Assembly: GCA_964607755.1 (NCBI GenBank)
Contig: CAZSMC010000018.1
Coordinates: 1 to 64,000 of the forward strand
Source of the DNA: CAZSMC01 sp964607755
GTDB lineage: Bacteria; Zhuqueibacterota; Zhuqueibacteria; Residuimicrobiales; Krinioviventaceae
DNA: 64,000 bases
Direction of reading: 5' to 3'
The translations under genes were made by a program, and so were the position numbers. How positions within the stretch are numbered: position 1 is the first letter of the stretch; each line of letters starts with the position of its first letter. The notes beneath the pieces were generated by a model. It was not told where the DNA came from. It was given only the letters and a program-made list of their open reading frames with translations, and did no database searches. Shown in pieces: positions 24,853 through 34,256 of the stretch.

Positions 24853-26034
24853 ATGAAAACATTAACCTGCCTTTGTTTCTGTATACTCATCATGGTCACT
24901 TTTACTTTTGCCCAGAATGTCGGCAGTGATCTTACCGAATTGGTGACTATTCAGACCGATAAAACCACCAAACGTGTGAGCAGCTACGACCGCTCAGGAG
25001 GGAACAACGACCGTTATGAGCATATCAAAAACGGCGCCACACTGGAACTCTTTAACGTCGAGGGCACCGGCATGATCAACCATATCTGGATCACCATTGC
25101 CCCTCCGCCTGAAGAAATGAGTCGCAATGATATTATTTTGCGGATGTACTGGGACGGTAACGAGTTTCCGTCTGTAGAATCGCCTATTGGTCCGTTTTTC
25201 GGACAGGGCTGGGACGAGTCTTACAATTACGCCAGTCTGCCTCTGGCAGCCGCACCCACCGGTGGACGTGCTCTGGTGTCTTATTTTGTCATGCCTTTTG
25301 AAAACGGCGCCCGCATTGAAATTGAAAACCAGACCGGCCGCGAGATCGATGCGTTTTATTATTACATCGATTACGTTGAAATGAACGAGTTGCCGCCCAA
25401 TACCGGCCGGTTTTGCGCATGGTACAACCATGAACTCACCGGCGCATTGCCAGAGGGCGAGAACGAGTGGAATTCTTTGGGAGAGCAAGGCGTCAATCCA
25501 ACTGGCAAAGACAATTATGTGATTTGCGAAACCACTGGGACCGGCCATTTTGTCGGTGTGAATTATTATGTGCACTCGCCAACACCGATGTGGTACGGCG
25601 AAGGCGATGATATGATTTTTATCGACGGCAATACATCTCCGACGCTGCACGGCACCGGAACCGAAGATTATTTCAACACATCCTGGTGCCCAAAATCCAT
25701 TTATAGTCACCCCTTTTTTGGCTACCCACACGTCAATGACGATATAGGCTGGCTCGGTCGCACACACGTCTACAGATTCCACATCAATGATCCGCTTTAT
25801 TTCAAGGAATCCTTTAAATTTACCATTGAACACGGCCACAATAATTGTTTGACTCTTGACCTTGCCAGCGTGGCTTATTGGTATCAACAGCCGCCGTTGC
25901 AGGAATTGCCTCCCCTACCGAGCAAAGCAGAACGCGCTCCGAAAAAGCCCATTGGTTTGTGGGAAATTCATCAGTGGCGCGATGCCTGGCGGGAAAAGAA
26001 AGCTGATGACCCTCACCTGTGGGGTAACGAATAA
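24853..26034 (+). CDS. Secreted DUF2961 / GH172-family protein
   Basis: 393 residues from the ATG at 24853 (GGAGGATG upstream), with a signal peptide of about 19 residues ending in TFA-QN. Landmarks of DUF2961: SYDRSGGNNDRY, GTGMINHIWITI, a G-T-G-T-EDYF motif, and FKFTIEHGHNN followed by SVAYWYQ. Family members characterised to date (GH172) act on fructofuranosides or arabinofuranosides; the substrate here is unknown. The site is probably periplasmic or extracellular. Confidence 0.85.
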   Translation: MKTLTCLCFCILIMVTFTFAQNVGSDLTELVTIQTDKTTKRVSSYDRSGGNNDRYEHIKNGATLELFNVEGTGMINHIWITIAPPPEEMSRNDIILRMYWDGNEFPSVESPIGPFFGQGWDESYNYASLPLAAAPTGGRALVSYFVMPFENGARIEIENQTGREIDAFYYYIDYVEMNELPPNTGRFCAWYNHELTGALPEGENEWNSLGEQGVNPTGKDNYVICETTGTGHFVGVNYYVHSPTPMWYGEGDDMIFIDGNTSPTLHGTGTEDYFNTSWCPKSIYSHPFFGYPHVNDDIGWLGRTHVYRFHINDPLYFKESFKFTIEHGHNNCLTLDLASVAYWYQQPPLQELPPLPSKAERAPKKPIGLWEIHQWRDAWREKKADDPHLWGNE

Positions 26035-26091
26035 TGCCTCACATAACCAGCGTTCAATTGTCCATTCTTTATTAGAAACCGGTTGTGTCGT

Positions 26092-27732
26092 ATGTTTCGA
26101 TATTGCAGCAAGAATTATATAGGTGCACTGGCGTTGTTTGTCATCATGTTCCTGTCATGTGCGCCTGTCACCTTTCGTCCAACTCCGCCGCTCAAAAGCC
26201 CGATTGTCCGGGTTGGCCTTGTCCAGCGTGTTTCAAAAGTCACTTTTACTGCGGACAAGCCGTTTTTTGTCACTACGAAAACTGTGGGCGAAAAATACCG
26301 GCTTGAAAAAGGCGAGTGGACCCTCCGCTCGAAATCCCAGCCCGATTACGAACCTCAACAAATATACAAAGTCCGATTAGCTCATTGCGACGGCAGGACC
26401 CGGGCTGAAAAAGTGGTCCAAAAGGCGCGCGAAAAGGGAATTCCCTGCGTTATCGAAAACACCGGCAATACGCTTCGCCTGGGTGGCCGGACGATTGCAG
26501 GTGACGCAACATTTTATGTGGACATTGATCACGAATTTCGCACTCGCCAGAAAGCAGAGCAAACCCTTGGTGCAATGAGTGGATTTAAAAATGCAACTGT
26601 CATTTCAACAGAAGCGTCGCCACACGGAATAATTACGATGACTTTTCTAAATGGCAAAACCCTGGAATTAAAAGATGCTATTCGCTGTTCTGGTGCGCAA
26701 TTCACCATCTTTAATATTCCTGTTGGGCAGGGTTATCACTGGGCACATCAGGAGTCGCGCACTTTTAACGGAGAAATCGAATTTTATCTGGATCACCATG
26801 GTATGATGACGGTGATAAACGTGCTGCCTTTATCCGACTATCTTCTGGGAGTGTTGCCCGGGGAAATGTCGTCGACTTTTCCGCTCGAAGCTCTCAAGGC
26901 ACAAGCGATTGCAGCACGAACTTATTTTTTGCATAATTTTGGCCGCAAGCACAGAAATGATCCTTTTGATGTCTGCGCTGATGTCCATTGTCAAAGTTTT
27001 GTTGGTATCCAATCCAGTGAGAAAAATGAACAGGCAGTACGCGAGACATTGGGAGAGGGGCTCGTGTACAAAGGCGAACTGTGCAGCACGCCTTATTCTG
27101 CCATGTGTGGCGGGCATACAGAATACGCGCAAAACGTGTGGCAAAGCGACGGTGAGGATTATTTAAAAGGCGTGTATGATATGCCAAATCCTGAACGAAT
27201 TGAATCCCGGTTTGATCTGAGCATAGAAAAAAATGCCAGAAAATGGATCAAAGCCGATGCCGATGTGTTCTGCAATGTCGAACGAAATGGCAACCCGGAA
27301 TTTGCTGCCTATGCGAAAAAATATTTTCGGTGGGAAAAAAGGTTTACTTCTGTTCAACTTGAGCACAATATTAAAAAACACACCGGATTGGATTTCGGCT
27401 CACTACTAAATTTAATTCCCGGAACACGGGGAGTTTCGGGAAGGCTTGTCGAATTAATTGTTGTTGGAACAAAAGACACATTTACCATCCAGCGTGAATT
27501 AAATATTCGGAAAGCACTTTCTCCCAGCACCTTGTTCAGCGCTTGCATTTATATTGATAAAATTGATGGTATTGATGGACAGCCTGAAGAATTTATCATC
27601 AAAGGTGCCGGCTGGGGACACGGCGTGGGAATGTGCCAGATCGGTGCTGCCATGATGGCCCTTCATGGATACAAAGCCAATGATATTTTAAAGCACTATT
27701 ATCAGGGCGCTGTAATCGATAAATTGTATTGA
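26092..27732 (+). CDS. SpoIID/LytB-domain lipoprotein
   Basis: 546 residues from the ATG at 26092. The N-terminus is a lipoprotein signal (ALFVIMFLSC-AP). The central and C-terminal SpoIID domain is clear: LPLSDYLLGVLPGEMSSTFPLEALKAQAIAARTY, then YSAMCGGHTE and GAGWGHGVGMCQIGAAMMA. SpoIID enzymes are lytic transglycosylases on denuded glycan strands or activators of amidases. This organism shows no sporulation genes here, so a cell-wall remodelling role is more likely. The N-terminal 230 residues are a poorly conserved extension that resembles the SPOR-like region of long SpoIID proteins. Confidence 0.88.
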   Translation: MFRYCSKNYIGALALFVIMFLSCAPVTFRPTPPLKSPIVRVGLVQRVSKVTFTADKPFFVTTKTVGEKYRLEKGEWTLRSKSQPDYEPQQIYKVRLAHCDGRTRAEKVVQKAREKGIPCVIENTGNTLRLGGRTIAGDATFYVDIDHEFRTRQKAEQTLGAMSGFKNATVISTEASPHGIITMTFLNGKTLELKDAIRCSGAQFTIFNIPVGQGYHWAHQESRTFNGEIEFYLDHHGMMTVINVLPLSDYLLGVLPGEMSSTFPLEALKAQAIAARTYFLHNFGRKHRNDPFDVCADVHCQSFVGIQSSEKNEQAVRETLGEGLVYKGELCSTPYSAMCGGHTEYAQNVWQSDGEDYLKGVYDMPNPERIESRFDLSIEKNARKWIKADADVFCNVERNGNPEFAAYAKKYFRWEKRFTSVQLEHNIKKHTGLDFGSLLNLIPGTRGVSGRLVELIVVGTKDTFTIQRELNIRKALSPSTLFSACIYIDKIDGIDGQPEEFIIKGAGWGHGVGMCQIGAAMMALHGYKANDILKHYYQGAVIDKLY

Positions 27733-27760
27733 TCCATCACAATTGTGTGTGGAGGTTTTT

Positions 27761-28426
27761 ATGAGAAGTGGATTGCTTGTTGTTATTTTATCAGGATTTC
27801 TTATGTTCAACATGTCAGATTCGCCGAGCGAATTCAAAAAACTGGATAAACGTGTACAAACTTTTTTGGATGAACAAAGAGACGATTGGCACGACTGGAA
27901 TGTACCGTACCAGGACGGTAAAATATTATACGACCTCATTATGGAACATAAATATACAAAAGCGCTTGAGATCGGCACGTCTACAGGACATTCTGCTATC
28001 TGGATGGCATGGGCGCTGAAAAAAACCGGCGGTACATTGATTACTATTGAGATTGACGAAAGACGCTATGAACTTGCACAAAAGAATTTTCGTAAAGCAG
28101 GCGTCGATGATGTGGTCGATGCCCGGCTGGCAGATGCGCATCAATTGGTCAAGGAATTGGAAGGTCCGTTTGATTTTGTTTTTTCCGACGCCGACAAAGT
28201 CTGGTACAAACGTTATTTAATGGAGCTGTATCCCAAACTTGAACCAGGCGGCTGTTTTGTCGCGCATAACGTCAGGCAAGCGTATTCCGGAATACCAGAG
28301 TTTATGGATTTTCTCAATTCCTTGCCCGACATGAAAACCCGCATCGATTCCACCACCAGTTCCGGCATGTCGGTCAGTTTCAAGAAATCGATAACAGATG
28401 AGGAAAAAGAGGAACAATCAGATTAA
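27761..28426 (+). CDS. Class I SAM-dependent O-methyltransferase with N-terminal hydrophobic segment
   Basis: 221 residues from the ATG at 27761 (GGAGG upstream). The methyltransferase core: ALEIGTSTGHSAIWMAWAL (motif I), LITIEIDERRYELAQKNF (motif II), FDFVFSDADKVWYKRY and PGGCFVAHNVRQAYSG, like COG4122 O-methyltransferases. It is unusual that the protein begins MRSGLLVVILSGFLMFN, a signal or anchor segment absent from cytosolic homologues. It overlaps the convergent glycosyltransferase gene by 9 bp. Confidence 0.8.
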   Translation: MRSGLLVVILSGFLMFNMSDSPSEFKKLDKRVQTFLDEQRDDWHDWNVPYQDGKILYDLIMEHKYTKALEIGTSTGHSAIWMAWALKKTGGTLITIEIDERRYELAQKNFRKAGVDDVVDARLADAHQLVKELEGPFDFVFSDADKVWYKRYLMELYPKLEPGGCFVAHNVRQAYSGIPEFMDFLNSLPDMKTRIDSTTSSGMSVSFKKSITDEEKEEQSD

Positions 28427-29698
28427 TTCTTTCACAATAGTGGCCAGCCTGGCCGTCAGAGCTCGTCTGGTATATTTTTCTGTTTGACTTGAATGTTGAC
28501 TCGTTCGATCATTTAAAATATGCTCAAGATGTTTTGTCAGTGCCTGAGTCTCGTCATAATCGAACATGATCCCGGCATCTGTTTCACTCAGAATGGCCGC
28601 GGCATCTCCGTCAGTTGGGCCGATGCCTACAATCGGCCGGCCTGCTCCCAAATAATCAAATAATTTGCTGGTTAAAATACCTTTGCTCGATGCGCACTGC
28701 GGCACCACAAAGAAAAGCGCGCCCGCCGATTTGTATGCTGCGATAATGTGCTGGTGAGATTTGTAGCCATGCCACACCGTGTAACGCTCCAGGCCGTAAT
28801 TTCGAATCGAATGTGCAATCCCGGAATGCACAGAACCATAAAAATCGAGCTGGAAACGCTGATTGAAATCTGAATGTTTCTGCAGTACATTTTGCAGAGC
28901 TTTCCATAACACGATCGGATTTTGATTCCCTGCCAGGTGTCCGGCGTGAACAAAATGGATTTTGCCATCATCGGGCAGCGGCTGTACGGGTCCGAATTCT
29001 TGCTCGTCGTAACCGTTGGCAATGACGTGATAATTGTTTTCCTCTTTATCCCGGAACGATCGGATGATGGATGGACTCACAGAAACTACTGCATCCGCGT
29101 TTTTCAAAACCGAATGTTCGAGTGATTTGTCAATTGCCAATGCCCATCTTGTACGTTTCAGAGAGTGATAATAAAACACATCTGTCCAGGGATCGCGAAA
29201 GTCTGCGACCCAGGGGAGATGCGTTTTTTTCGCCAGGGCTTGCCCAATCAGGTGAGTGCTCATTGGCGGGCCGGTGCTGAAAATGATGTCGATTTTTTCA
29301 TCCCGGATGATTTTTCGACCCTGACGAACAGCAAAAGGTTTCCAGCCGATTCTGGCATCAGGAATAAAAATATTGGCGCGCAAAAAAGCGGCGGCTTTTT
29401 GAACCAGACTCTGGTCTGTTGATTCCGTCAAAACAAACGTCGGAATGGCGGTAGATTTTTTTCCCGTTAAATTTCGGTAAAGTGCAAAAGGCTCGAGAGA
29501 AGCCGTTTTGTAGACAGGGAGCGAGGACGGCACTTCGTTCATCAGCGATTCATCTGTTGCGGGATATTCACCATGTGCCACAGTTAAAATCACCGGACGA
29601 CAACCAAACTCGGGCAAGTACTTTGCGAATTTCAACACCCGCTGTATGCCCGGACCGCCTGCTGGTGGCCAGTAATAAGTAATTATCAAAATATTCAT
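28418..29698 (-). CDS. Glycosyltransferase family 4-type enzyme
   Basis: 426 residues. A GT-B fold: N-terminal MNILIITYYWPPAGGPGIQRVLKFAKYL, then DFRDPWTD, a C-terminal nucleotide-sugar domain with HAGHLAGNQN and a SKLFDYLGAGRPIVGIGPT donor-site loop. It overlaps asnB by four bases (ATGA). Likely role: adding a sugar to a surface polysaccharide on the cytoplasmic side. Sugar donor unknown. Confidence 0.85.
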   Translation of the reverse strand: MNILIITYYWPPAGGPGIQRVLKFAKYLPEFGCRPVILTVAHGEYPATDESLMNEVPSSLPVYKTASLEPFALYRNLTGKKSTAIPTFVLTESTDQSLVQKAAAFLRANIFIPDARIGWKPFAVRQGRKIIRDEKIDIIFSTGPPMSTHLIGQALAKKTHLPWVADFRDPWTDVFYYHSLKRTRWALAIDKSLEHSVLKNADAVVSVSPSIIRSFRDKEENNYHVIANGYDEQEFGPVQPLPDDGKIHFVHAGHLAGNQNPIVLWKALQNVLQKHSDFNQRFQLDFYGSVHSGIAHSIRNYGLERYTVWHGYKSHQHIIAAYKSAGALFFVVPQCASSKGILTSKLFDYLGAGRPIVGIGPTDGDAAAILSETDAGIMFDYDETQALTKHLEHILNDRTSQHSSQTEKYTRRALTARLATIVKELI

Positions 29699-31641
29699 GA
29701 TGAATAATATGCTTTGATATCAAACTCACGGGATTCAAAGTTCCTGCTTTCCAGATACATCTGTTTCCAGATATAAAATCCTGTCAAGACCCAGATGTAA
29801 TTATAATGCCATCGTAAACGCGGATGTGGTTTTGCATCCATAATTGAGCGGATGTAACTGTAATTGAAAATCCCATCCTGTTCGATCCGCTGCTTTGTCA
29901 AAACACGTTCCGCAGTGTCTTTGAGATCTTTTTGAAATTGCAGATAGGGATTAAAAGTAAATCCCCACTTTTTTTTGCGAATAATGCGCTCCGGTAAATA
30001 CGGTTGCATGGCCTTGCGCATGAGATATTTTGTTTCTGTGCCGCGCATTTTCATTTTCGCCGGAATCGAAAAACCAAATTTAACTAAATCCACATCCAGA
30101 AAAGGAACCCGCTCTTCCAAAGAGTGCGCCATGGACATGCGGTCTTCGACCAAAAGATAATCGTTTACCATTTTGCTGTGCACTTCGGCAAAATAGACCT
30201 GATCCAGCGGCGTGAGACCGGCTATGCGATCGAATAAAGGTTCAAATTCATTTTTAACAGGTTGAATATTGTTTTGCAAGAACGATGGCGCATAGATGTT
30301 TTGCCAGTGCTTGCGATCGTAATCCCAGACGTTGCGCAGGATCAAATAAAATTTTGTCAAATTACCGGTGGCCAGCGCCATTTGCAGACCCCGGCGATAC
30401 TCGTCGAATTTCATCGGTGCGAGCTGTGTTTGCGCCGCGTAAAGCAATGCACTTAATTTAGAACTGACAGCCGACTCGCCCTGGCGCGGAACCAGATCGT
30501 GCAACCGGTTGAACGGCAAAATGAATTTGTGAATATCATAACCGGAAAAAAGTTCATCTCCTCCCAATCCGCCCAAAGCGACTTTGAGATGTTTGGAGAC
30601 AAAATCGGACATCATATAGCCTTGCAGCAAATTGATCTTTGGCTCTTCAGCGTGCCACATCACTTCCGGCATAAAGCGCATGGGATTCAAATCCATGCGC
30701 AACACATGATGGTTGGTCTGATAACGATGTGCCGTTTGCCTGGCGTCATCGATTTCGTCGGTGGGTTCATTAAAACCCAGCGTAAACGTGTTGATATCTT
30801 TAACACCTGCCTCGCGCATCATGGCAACGATAGAACCGGAATCGAGACCGCCGGAAAGATAAACGCCGATGGGCACATCGCTTACGAGCTGGCGCTTGAC
30901 AGCTTGCTTCATCCGATAAGGAATTTCCGCCAGCCATTCCTTTTCTGGTTTTTGATAATCTATGTGAGGTTGCAGACGAAAATACCGTTCGCTGCGCTTA
31001 ATCCGGCCGTTCTGAACAATCATGTAATGAGCCGGCGGACAGCGGTACAATCCTTTGAACAACGTCTCGTCACCCTGATTGTAACGCAGGTTGATTTGGT
31101 GATGCAGAGCCTGCGGATTCAATTCTCTGGGAACATCCGGATGAGTTAAAATGGCTTTTTGTTCAGAGGCAAAAAGAAAGAGGTCAGGCGCTTGGTAATA
31201 GTGCAAAGGTTTGACGCCAAAATGATCGCGGGCGAGGACAAGCTGCGGCTGATCGTTGCGTTCATCTAAAATGGCAAAAGAAAAAATGCCGTTCAAACGC
31301 TGAAACGATTCGACACCATGGATCTCGTAAAGTTTTAACACAACCTCGGTATCCGATTGCGTTTTGAATTGAGCACCACGTTTTGTCAGTTCGGCTCTGA
31401 GTTCACGATAATTGTAAATCTCGCCATTGTAAACGATGGCCAGTTTTTTATCCTGATTGTAAATCGGTTGATTACCGGTTTTAAGATCAATAATACTCAG
31501 CCGGCGATGACCAAGGCAGGTGTCCCCAGATTGGTAGACAGCCGAGTGTTCCGGTCCGCGATGAGCAAGCATCTGGCACATCTTTTCGACAAAAGACCGG
31601 TTGTCGCGATTTGGTTGGACGATTCCGCAAATTCCACACAT
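29695..31641 (-). CDS. asnB: Asparagine synthase (glutamine-hydrolysing)
   Basis: 648 residues. N-terminal glutaminase: Cys2 (MCGICGI), AHRGPEHS, GHRRLSIIDL, VYNGEIYNY. Synthetase domain: GVYLSGGLDSGSIVA (PP-loop), FTLGFNEPTDEIDDAR, GLGGDELFSGY, EERVPFLD. Amidotransferases of this type inside glycosyltransferase clusters often amidate sugar carboxylates or lipid-linked precursors rather than making free asparagine. Here the gene is directly coupled to a GT4. Confidence 0.9.
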   Translation of the reverse strand: MCGICGIVQPNRDNRSFVEKMCQMLAHRGPEHSAVYQSGDTCLGHRRLSIIDLKTGNQPIYNQDKKLAIVYNGEIYNYRELRAELTKRGAQFKTQSDTEVVLKLYEIHGVESFQRLNGIFSFAILDERNDQPQLVLARDHFGVKPLHYYQAPDLFLFASEQKAILTHPDVPRELNPQALHHQINLRYNQGDETLFKGLYRCPPAHYMIVQNGRIKRSERYFRLQPHIDYQKPEKEWLAEIPYRMKQAVKRQLVSDVPIGVYLSGGLDSGSIVAMMREAGVKDINTFTLGFNEPTDEIDDARQTAHRYQTNHHVLRMDLNPMRFMPEVMWHAEEPKINLLQGYMMSDFVSKHLKVALGGLGGDELFSGYDIHKFILPFNRLHDLVPRQGESAVSSKLSALLYAAQTQLAPMKFDEYRRGLQMALATGNLTKFYLILRNVWDYDRKHWQNIYAPSFLQNNIQPVKNEFEPLFDRIAGLTPLDQVYFAEVHSKMVNDYLLVEDRMSMAHSLEERVPFLDVDLVKFGFSIPAKMKMRGTETKYLMRKAMQPYLPERIIRKKKWGFTFNPYLQFQKDLKDTAERVLTKQRIEQDGIFNYSYIRSIMDAKPHPRLRWHYNYIWVLTGFYIWKQMYLESRNFESREFDIKAYYSS

Positions 31642-31666
31642 AGATATTCATACTGTTTAGTAACGA

Positions 31667-31695
31667 AAAAGGTTCTCTAAAACAGAGAACCTTTT
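31667..31695 (-). terminator. Strong terminator hairpin after the YfhO gene
   Basis: AAAAGGTTCTCT (31667-31678) pairs perfectly with AGAGAACCTTTT (31684-31695); on the minus strand a T-run follows. It separates YfhO from asnB, whose start is only 26 bp further on, so it may also act as an attenuator for asnB. Confidence 0.8.
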
Positions 31696-31718
31696 GCAAG
31701 AACGGGTTGATTATCAGT

Positions 31719-34223
31719 TCAGGCTGATTTTGTTTTTCTGCGAATACGCGGCACAAGGGCAATGATGAGCAGCAGATAAACGACCGCCGTGGTTCCGCCA
31801 GTGACAGCCATGCTGATTTTAAAAGTTTTGGGTTCGAGTTCAAAACTTATGGTGTGCTCGCCTTCCGGCACAACCACACCGCGCAAAACATGATTCACAT
31901 TGACGATTTCGCTTTTCTTGCCATCCACAAAAGCTTTCCAGCCTGCCGGATAATAAATTTCGCTCAAAACCATGAGCGTTTGCGTATCGGTGAAAAGCTC
32001 GATGTCGATATAATTGGGTTCGTACCGGGTTAGCTGCCAATCGCAACTGTCCGGTTTGGCAATAGATTCATCCAGCTCTTGTTGAAGGATGGCCGTTTCT
32101 GCCGGATTAAAAGCCGGGTCGTTCAGGCGGGACAGCCGTCTGTCCCGGTCCTGAATGATTTCGATATTGCCGACGCACCAGAGGCGCGGCAAAACTGCAT
32201 TATTCTCGTAAACGACAATTTCCTGTCCTTCATCTTCATAAACCAGCGTTAAATTCGGATGCTGAATCCGGCCCTTTGCCAGCACATATTTGCCGTTCAA
32301 CATATTCACCACATTCCAGTTGATTGGAGTGCCTTCACTGTTTTGAAAGCCAGGGGCTGTACGCTGATAGAGACAAGATTCGCGGAGGTCCTGGTAAATC
32401 CGCAGCTTGGCAGGATGATAGCCGGTAATCGATTGATGAAAATACGGCCAATGCGCCTGGCCGGACAATTCACCAATCGGCATGATGCGGTGCATTTCCT
32501 CGTCCTGTTGAATGATCTGATCGATCTTCGTTTTGACAAAATAATTGTCCATTCTCTTTTCGTTGACCAAATCTTGCATATAGCGTTTGTCAATGCCGAA
32601 CAGATCAAAAAGCAGCAGAATAGTAATTGCACCTATAAACAGTGTTTTTGAAAGCCAGTTTTTCAAAAACGCCATCACCACAATAAATGTAACCGCGACA
32701 AGTCCGAGCATGCGCACGGCATCACCTTTGAGCAGATCGAACCTGGCGGTTTTGAGCAGATTCAGGATATTGTCATTATACTGTTGAACCTCTTGAGGTT
32801 TGACCAAAGGTAGCGCGTTTCGGAACACGAATGGTGCCAGACCCAGTGCCGCGAAAATACCAAAGATGATTAACAAGCCGCGCACCAGTTTTGCACGTTC
32901 AATTTCTTTGGTACGGTTTATAAGAAAATGCAAACCAATTCCAGCTAAAAGAGCAAATGAAAAGAAAACGACAACCACAATCATTGTCGGGACGCGGAAC
33001 TTGTCGAAAAACGGCACATAATTCAAAAAGAATTTATATAACGGCGGAAAATGCCGGCCCCACGCCAGCAGCAGCGAAAAGACAATCAGCACGCTGAGTA
33101 TTTTGACTTCACGTCTCTTCCATTGAAAACCAATGCCGATAAAAGCCAGCATCAGGGTCACCACGCCCATGTAATCGGTTGTCGAGGTGAACGGCATGTG
33201 CCCCCAATATCCGGGAATGACCCGGCCTTTCAGTTGTTCAGCATCGTCGCCCTGATACAGTTGCGAAGAATGGCCGCCAAAGAAACGTGGGATGATAAAA
33301 TTGTACATCTCGGCAGGATGTAACGACCACTGGGTGGCATAATCGAAATCCAGCCCGGTGGATTCCTTTTCACCGGTGCCGCCGCGAATGGTATATTGGG
33401 AATACTCTCGCACCTGAATGGCATTAAAGGAAGACATGCCCACGCCCAGAGCAAGCCCCAGCAGAATTAATCCCCCTCGGGCACCGACAGGTTTCCAATC
33501 TTTATTTTTGATCCATTGGACGAGTTCCACCACGCCGAAAAACAGCATGACCAGGCCCGTATAAAAAACAATCTGATAGTGTCCGGCGCGAACAGACAGA
33601 CTGAATGCAATCGTGAACAGGCTAAAGTTCAACAAATTGCCTTTTTTGAGCAAACGCAGAAAGGTGTACAAAACCAGAGGCATCAGCATGATGGTCATGA
33701 CTTTGCTGTTGTGGCCGGCTTCGATGAGGCCAATGAAATTTGGCCACCATATAAAAGCCAATGCTGAAAATGTCCCAATGATTAGTGAAAAATTCCAGAA
33801 CCGCATGAGCAGCAAAATCCCCACAGCACCGAGAAGATAATAAACCGTCTGCCACTGCACGGCCTGGGAAAGCCACACGATAATGTACCGGGCAGGCTGC
33901 TCGAACGGCGGCTTGAGAGAAATAAGATGCGCCGGCATCCCGGAAAAAACATTGTTAGCCCAGAGCGGAATGTAATCGTACTTTTCCCTGGCATCCAAAA
34001 TCGATTTGGCATTTCCTTTCCAGGAGATAATATCCGTAGAAGGCGGGACTTTATTCTGAAAAACGAGCGGCGCAAAGTAAATCAATACAAGCAGCAAAAT
34101 GATGCCCAGACTAATGGCGTATTGCTGAGTGGTGGTAAGCTGAAAAGATTGTTTGAGGTGCTTTGCTTGTTTTTGCTGGGATTTGCTCTTTCTCTTTTTA
34201 GATGTCTGTTTTTTTTGACTCAT
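31719..34223 (-). CDS. YfhO-family multi-pass membrane glycosyltransferase-like protein
   Basis: 834 residues from the ATG at 34223. A Lys-rich cytosolic N-terminus (KKQTSKKRKSKSQQK) is followed by about 12-13 membrane helices over residues 30-560, then a soluble beta-rich C-terminal domain, and a last helix (AVTGGTTAVVYLLLIIALVP). YfhO proteins are GT-C-like enzymes thought to glycosylate cell-surface polymers. Characteristic pieces are PPSTDIISWKGNA in the first periplasmic loop and the C-terminal YPAGWKAFVDGK. Confidence 0.85.
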   Translation of the reverse strand: MSQKKQTSKKRKSKSQQKQAKHLKQSFQLTTTQQYAISLGIILLLVLIYFAPLVFQNKVPPSTDIISWKGNAKSILDAREKYDYIPLWANNVFSGMPAHLISLKPPFEQPARYIIVWLSQAVQWQTVYYLLGAVGILLLMRFWNFSLIIGTFSALAFIWWPNFIGLIEAGHNSKVMTIMLMPLVLYTFLRLLKKGNLLNFSLFTIAFSLSVRAGHYQIVFYTGLVMLFFGVVELVQWIKNKDWKPVGARGGLILLGLALGVGMSSFNAIQVREYSQYTIRGGTGEKESTGLDFDYATQWSLHPAEMYNFIIPRFFGGHSSQLYQGDDAEQLKGRVIPGYWGHMPFTSTTDYMGVVTLMLAFIGIGFQWKRREVKILSVLIVFSLLLAWGRHFPPLYKFFLNYVPFFDKFRVPTMIVVVVFFSFALLAGIGLHFLINRTKEIERAKLVRGLLIIFGIFAALGLAPFVFRNALPLVKPQEVQQYNDNILNLLKTARFDLLKGDAVRMLGLVAVTFIVVMAFLKNWLSKTLFIGAITILLLFDLFGIDKRYMQDLVNEKRMDNYFVKTKIDQIIQQDEEMHRIMPIGELSGQAHWPYFHQSITGYHPAKLRIYQDLRESCLYQRTAPGFQNSEGTPINWNVVNMLNGKYVLAKGRIQHPNLTLVYEDEGQEIVVYENNAVLPRLWCVGNIEIIQDRDRRLSRLNDPAFNPAETAILQQELDESIAKPDSCDWQLTRYEPNYIDIELFTDTQTLMVLSEIYYPAGWKAFVDGKKSEIVNVNHVLRGVVVPEGEHTISFELEPKTFKISMAVTGGTTAVVYLLLIIALVPRIRRKTKSA

Positions 34224-34256
34224 AATCCTGTCCACAGTTTTATTTTCAAACGAAAA

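Noticed and set aside
24994..25887. Long minus-strand open frame (297 codons)
   Set aside because: It is antisense to the GH172-type gene, which has a signal peptide, good ribosome binding site and family motifs. The minus-strand peptide shows no family features.
30499..31149. Plus-strand open frame of 216 codons
   Set aside because: It lies opposite the asnB glutaminase and synthetase motifs and has no start signal or recognisable domain.
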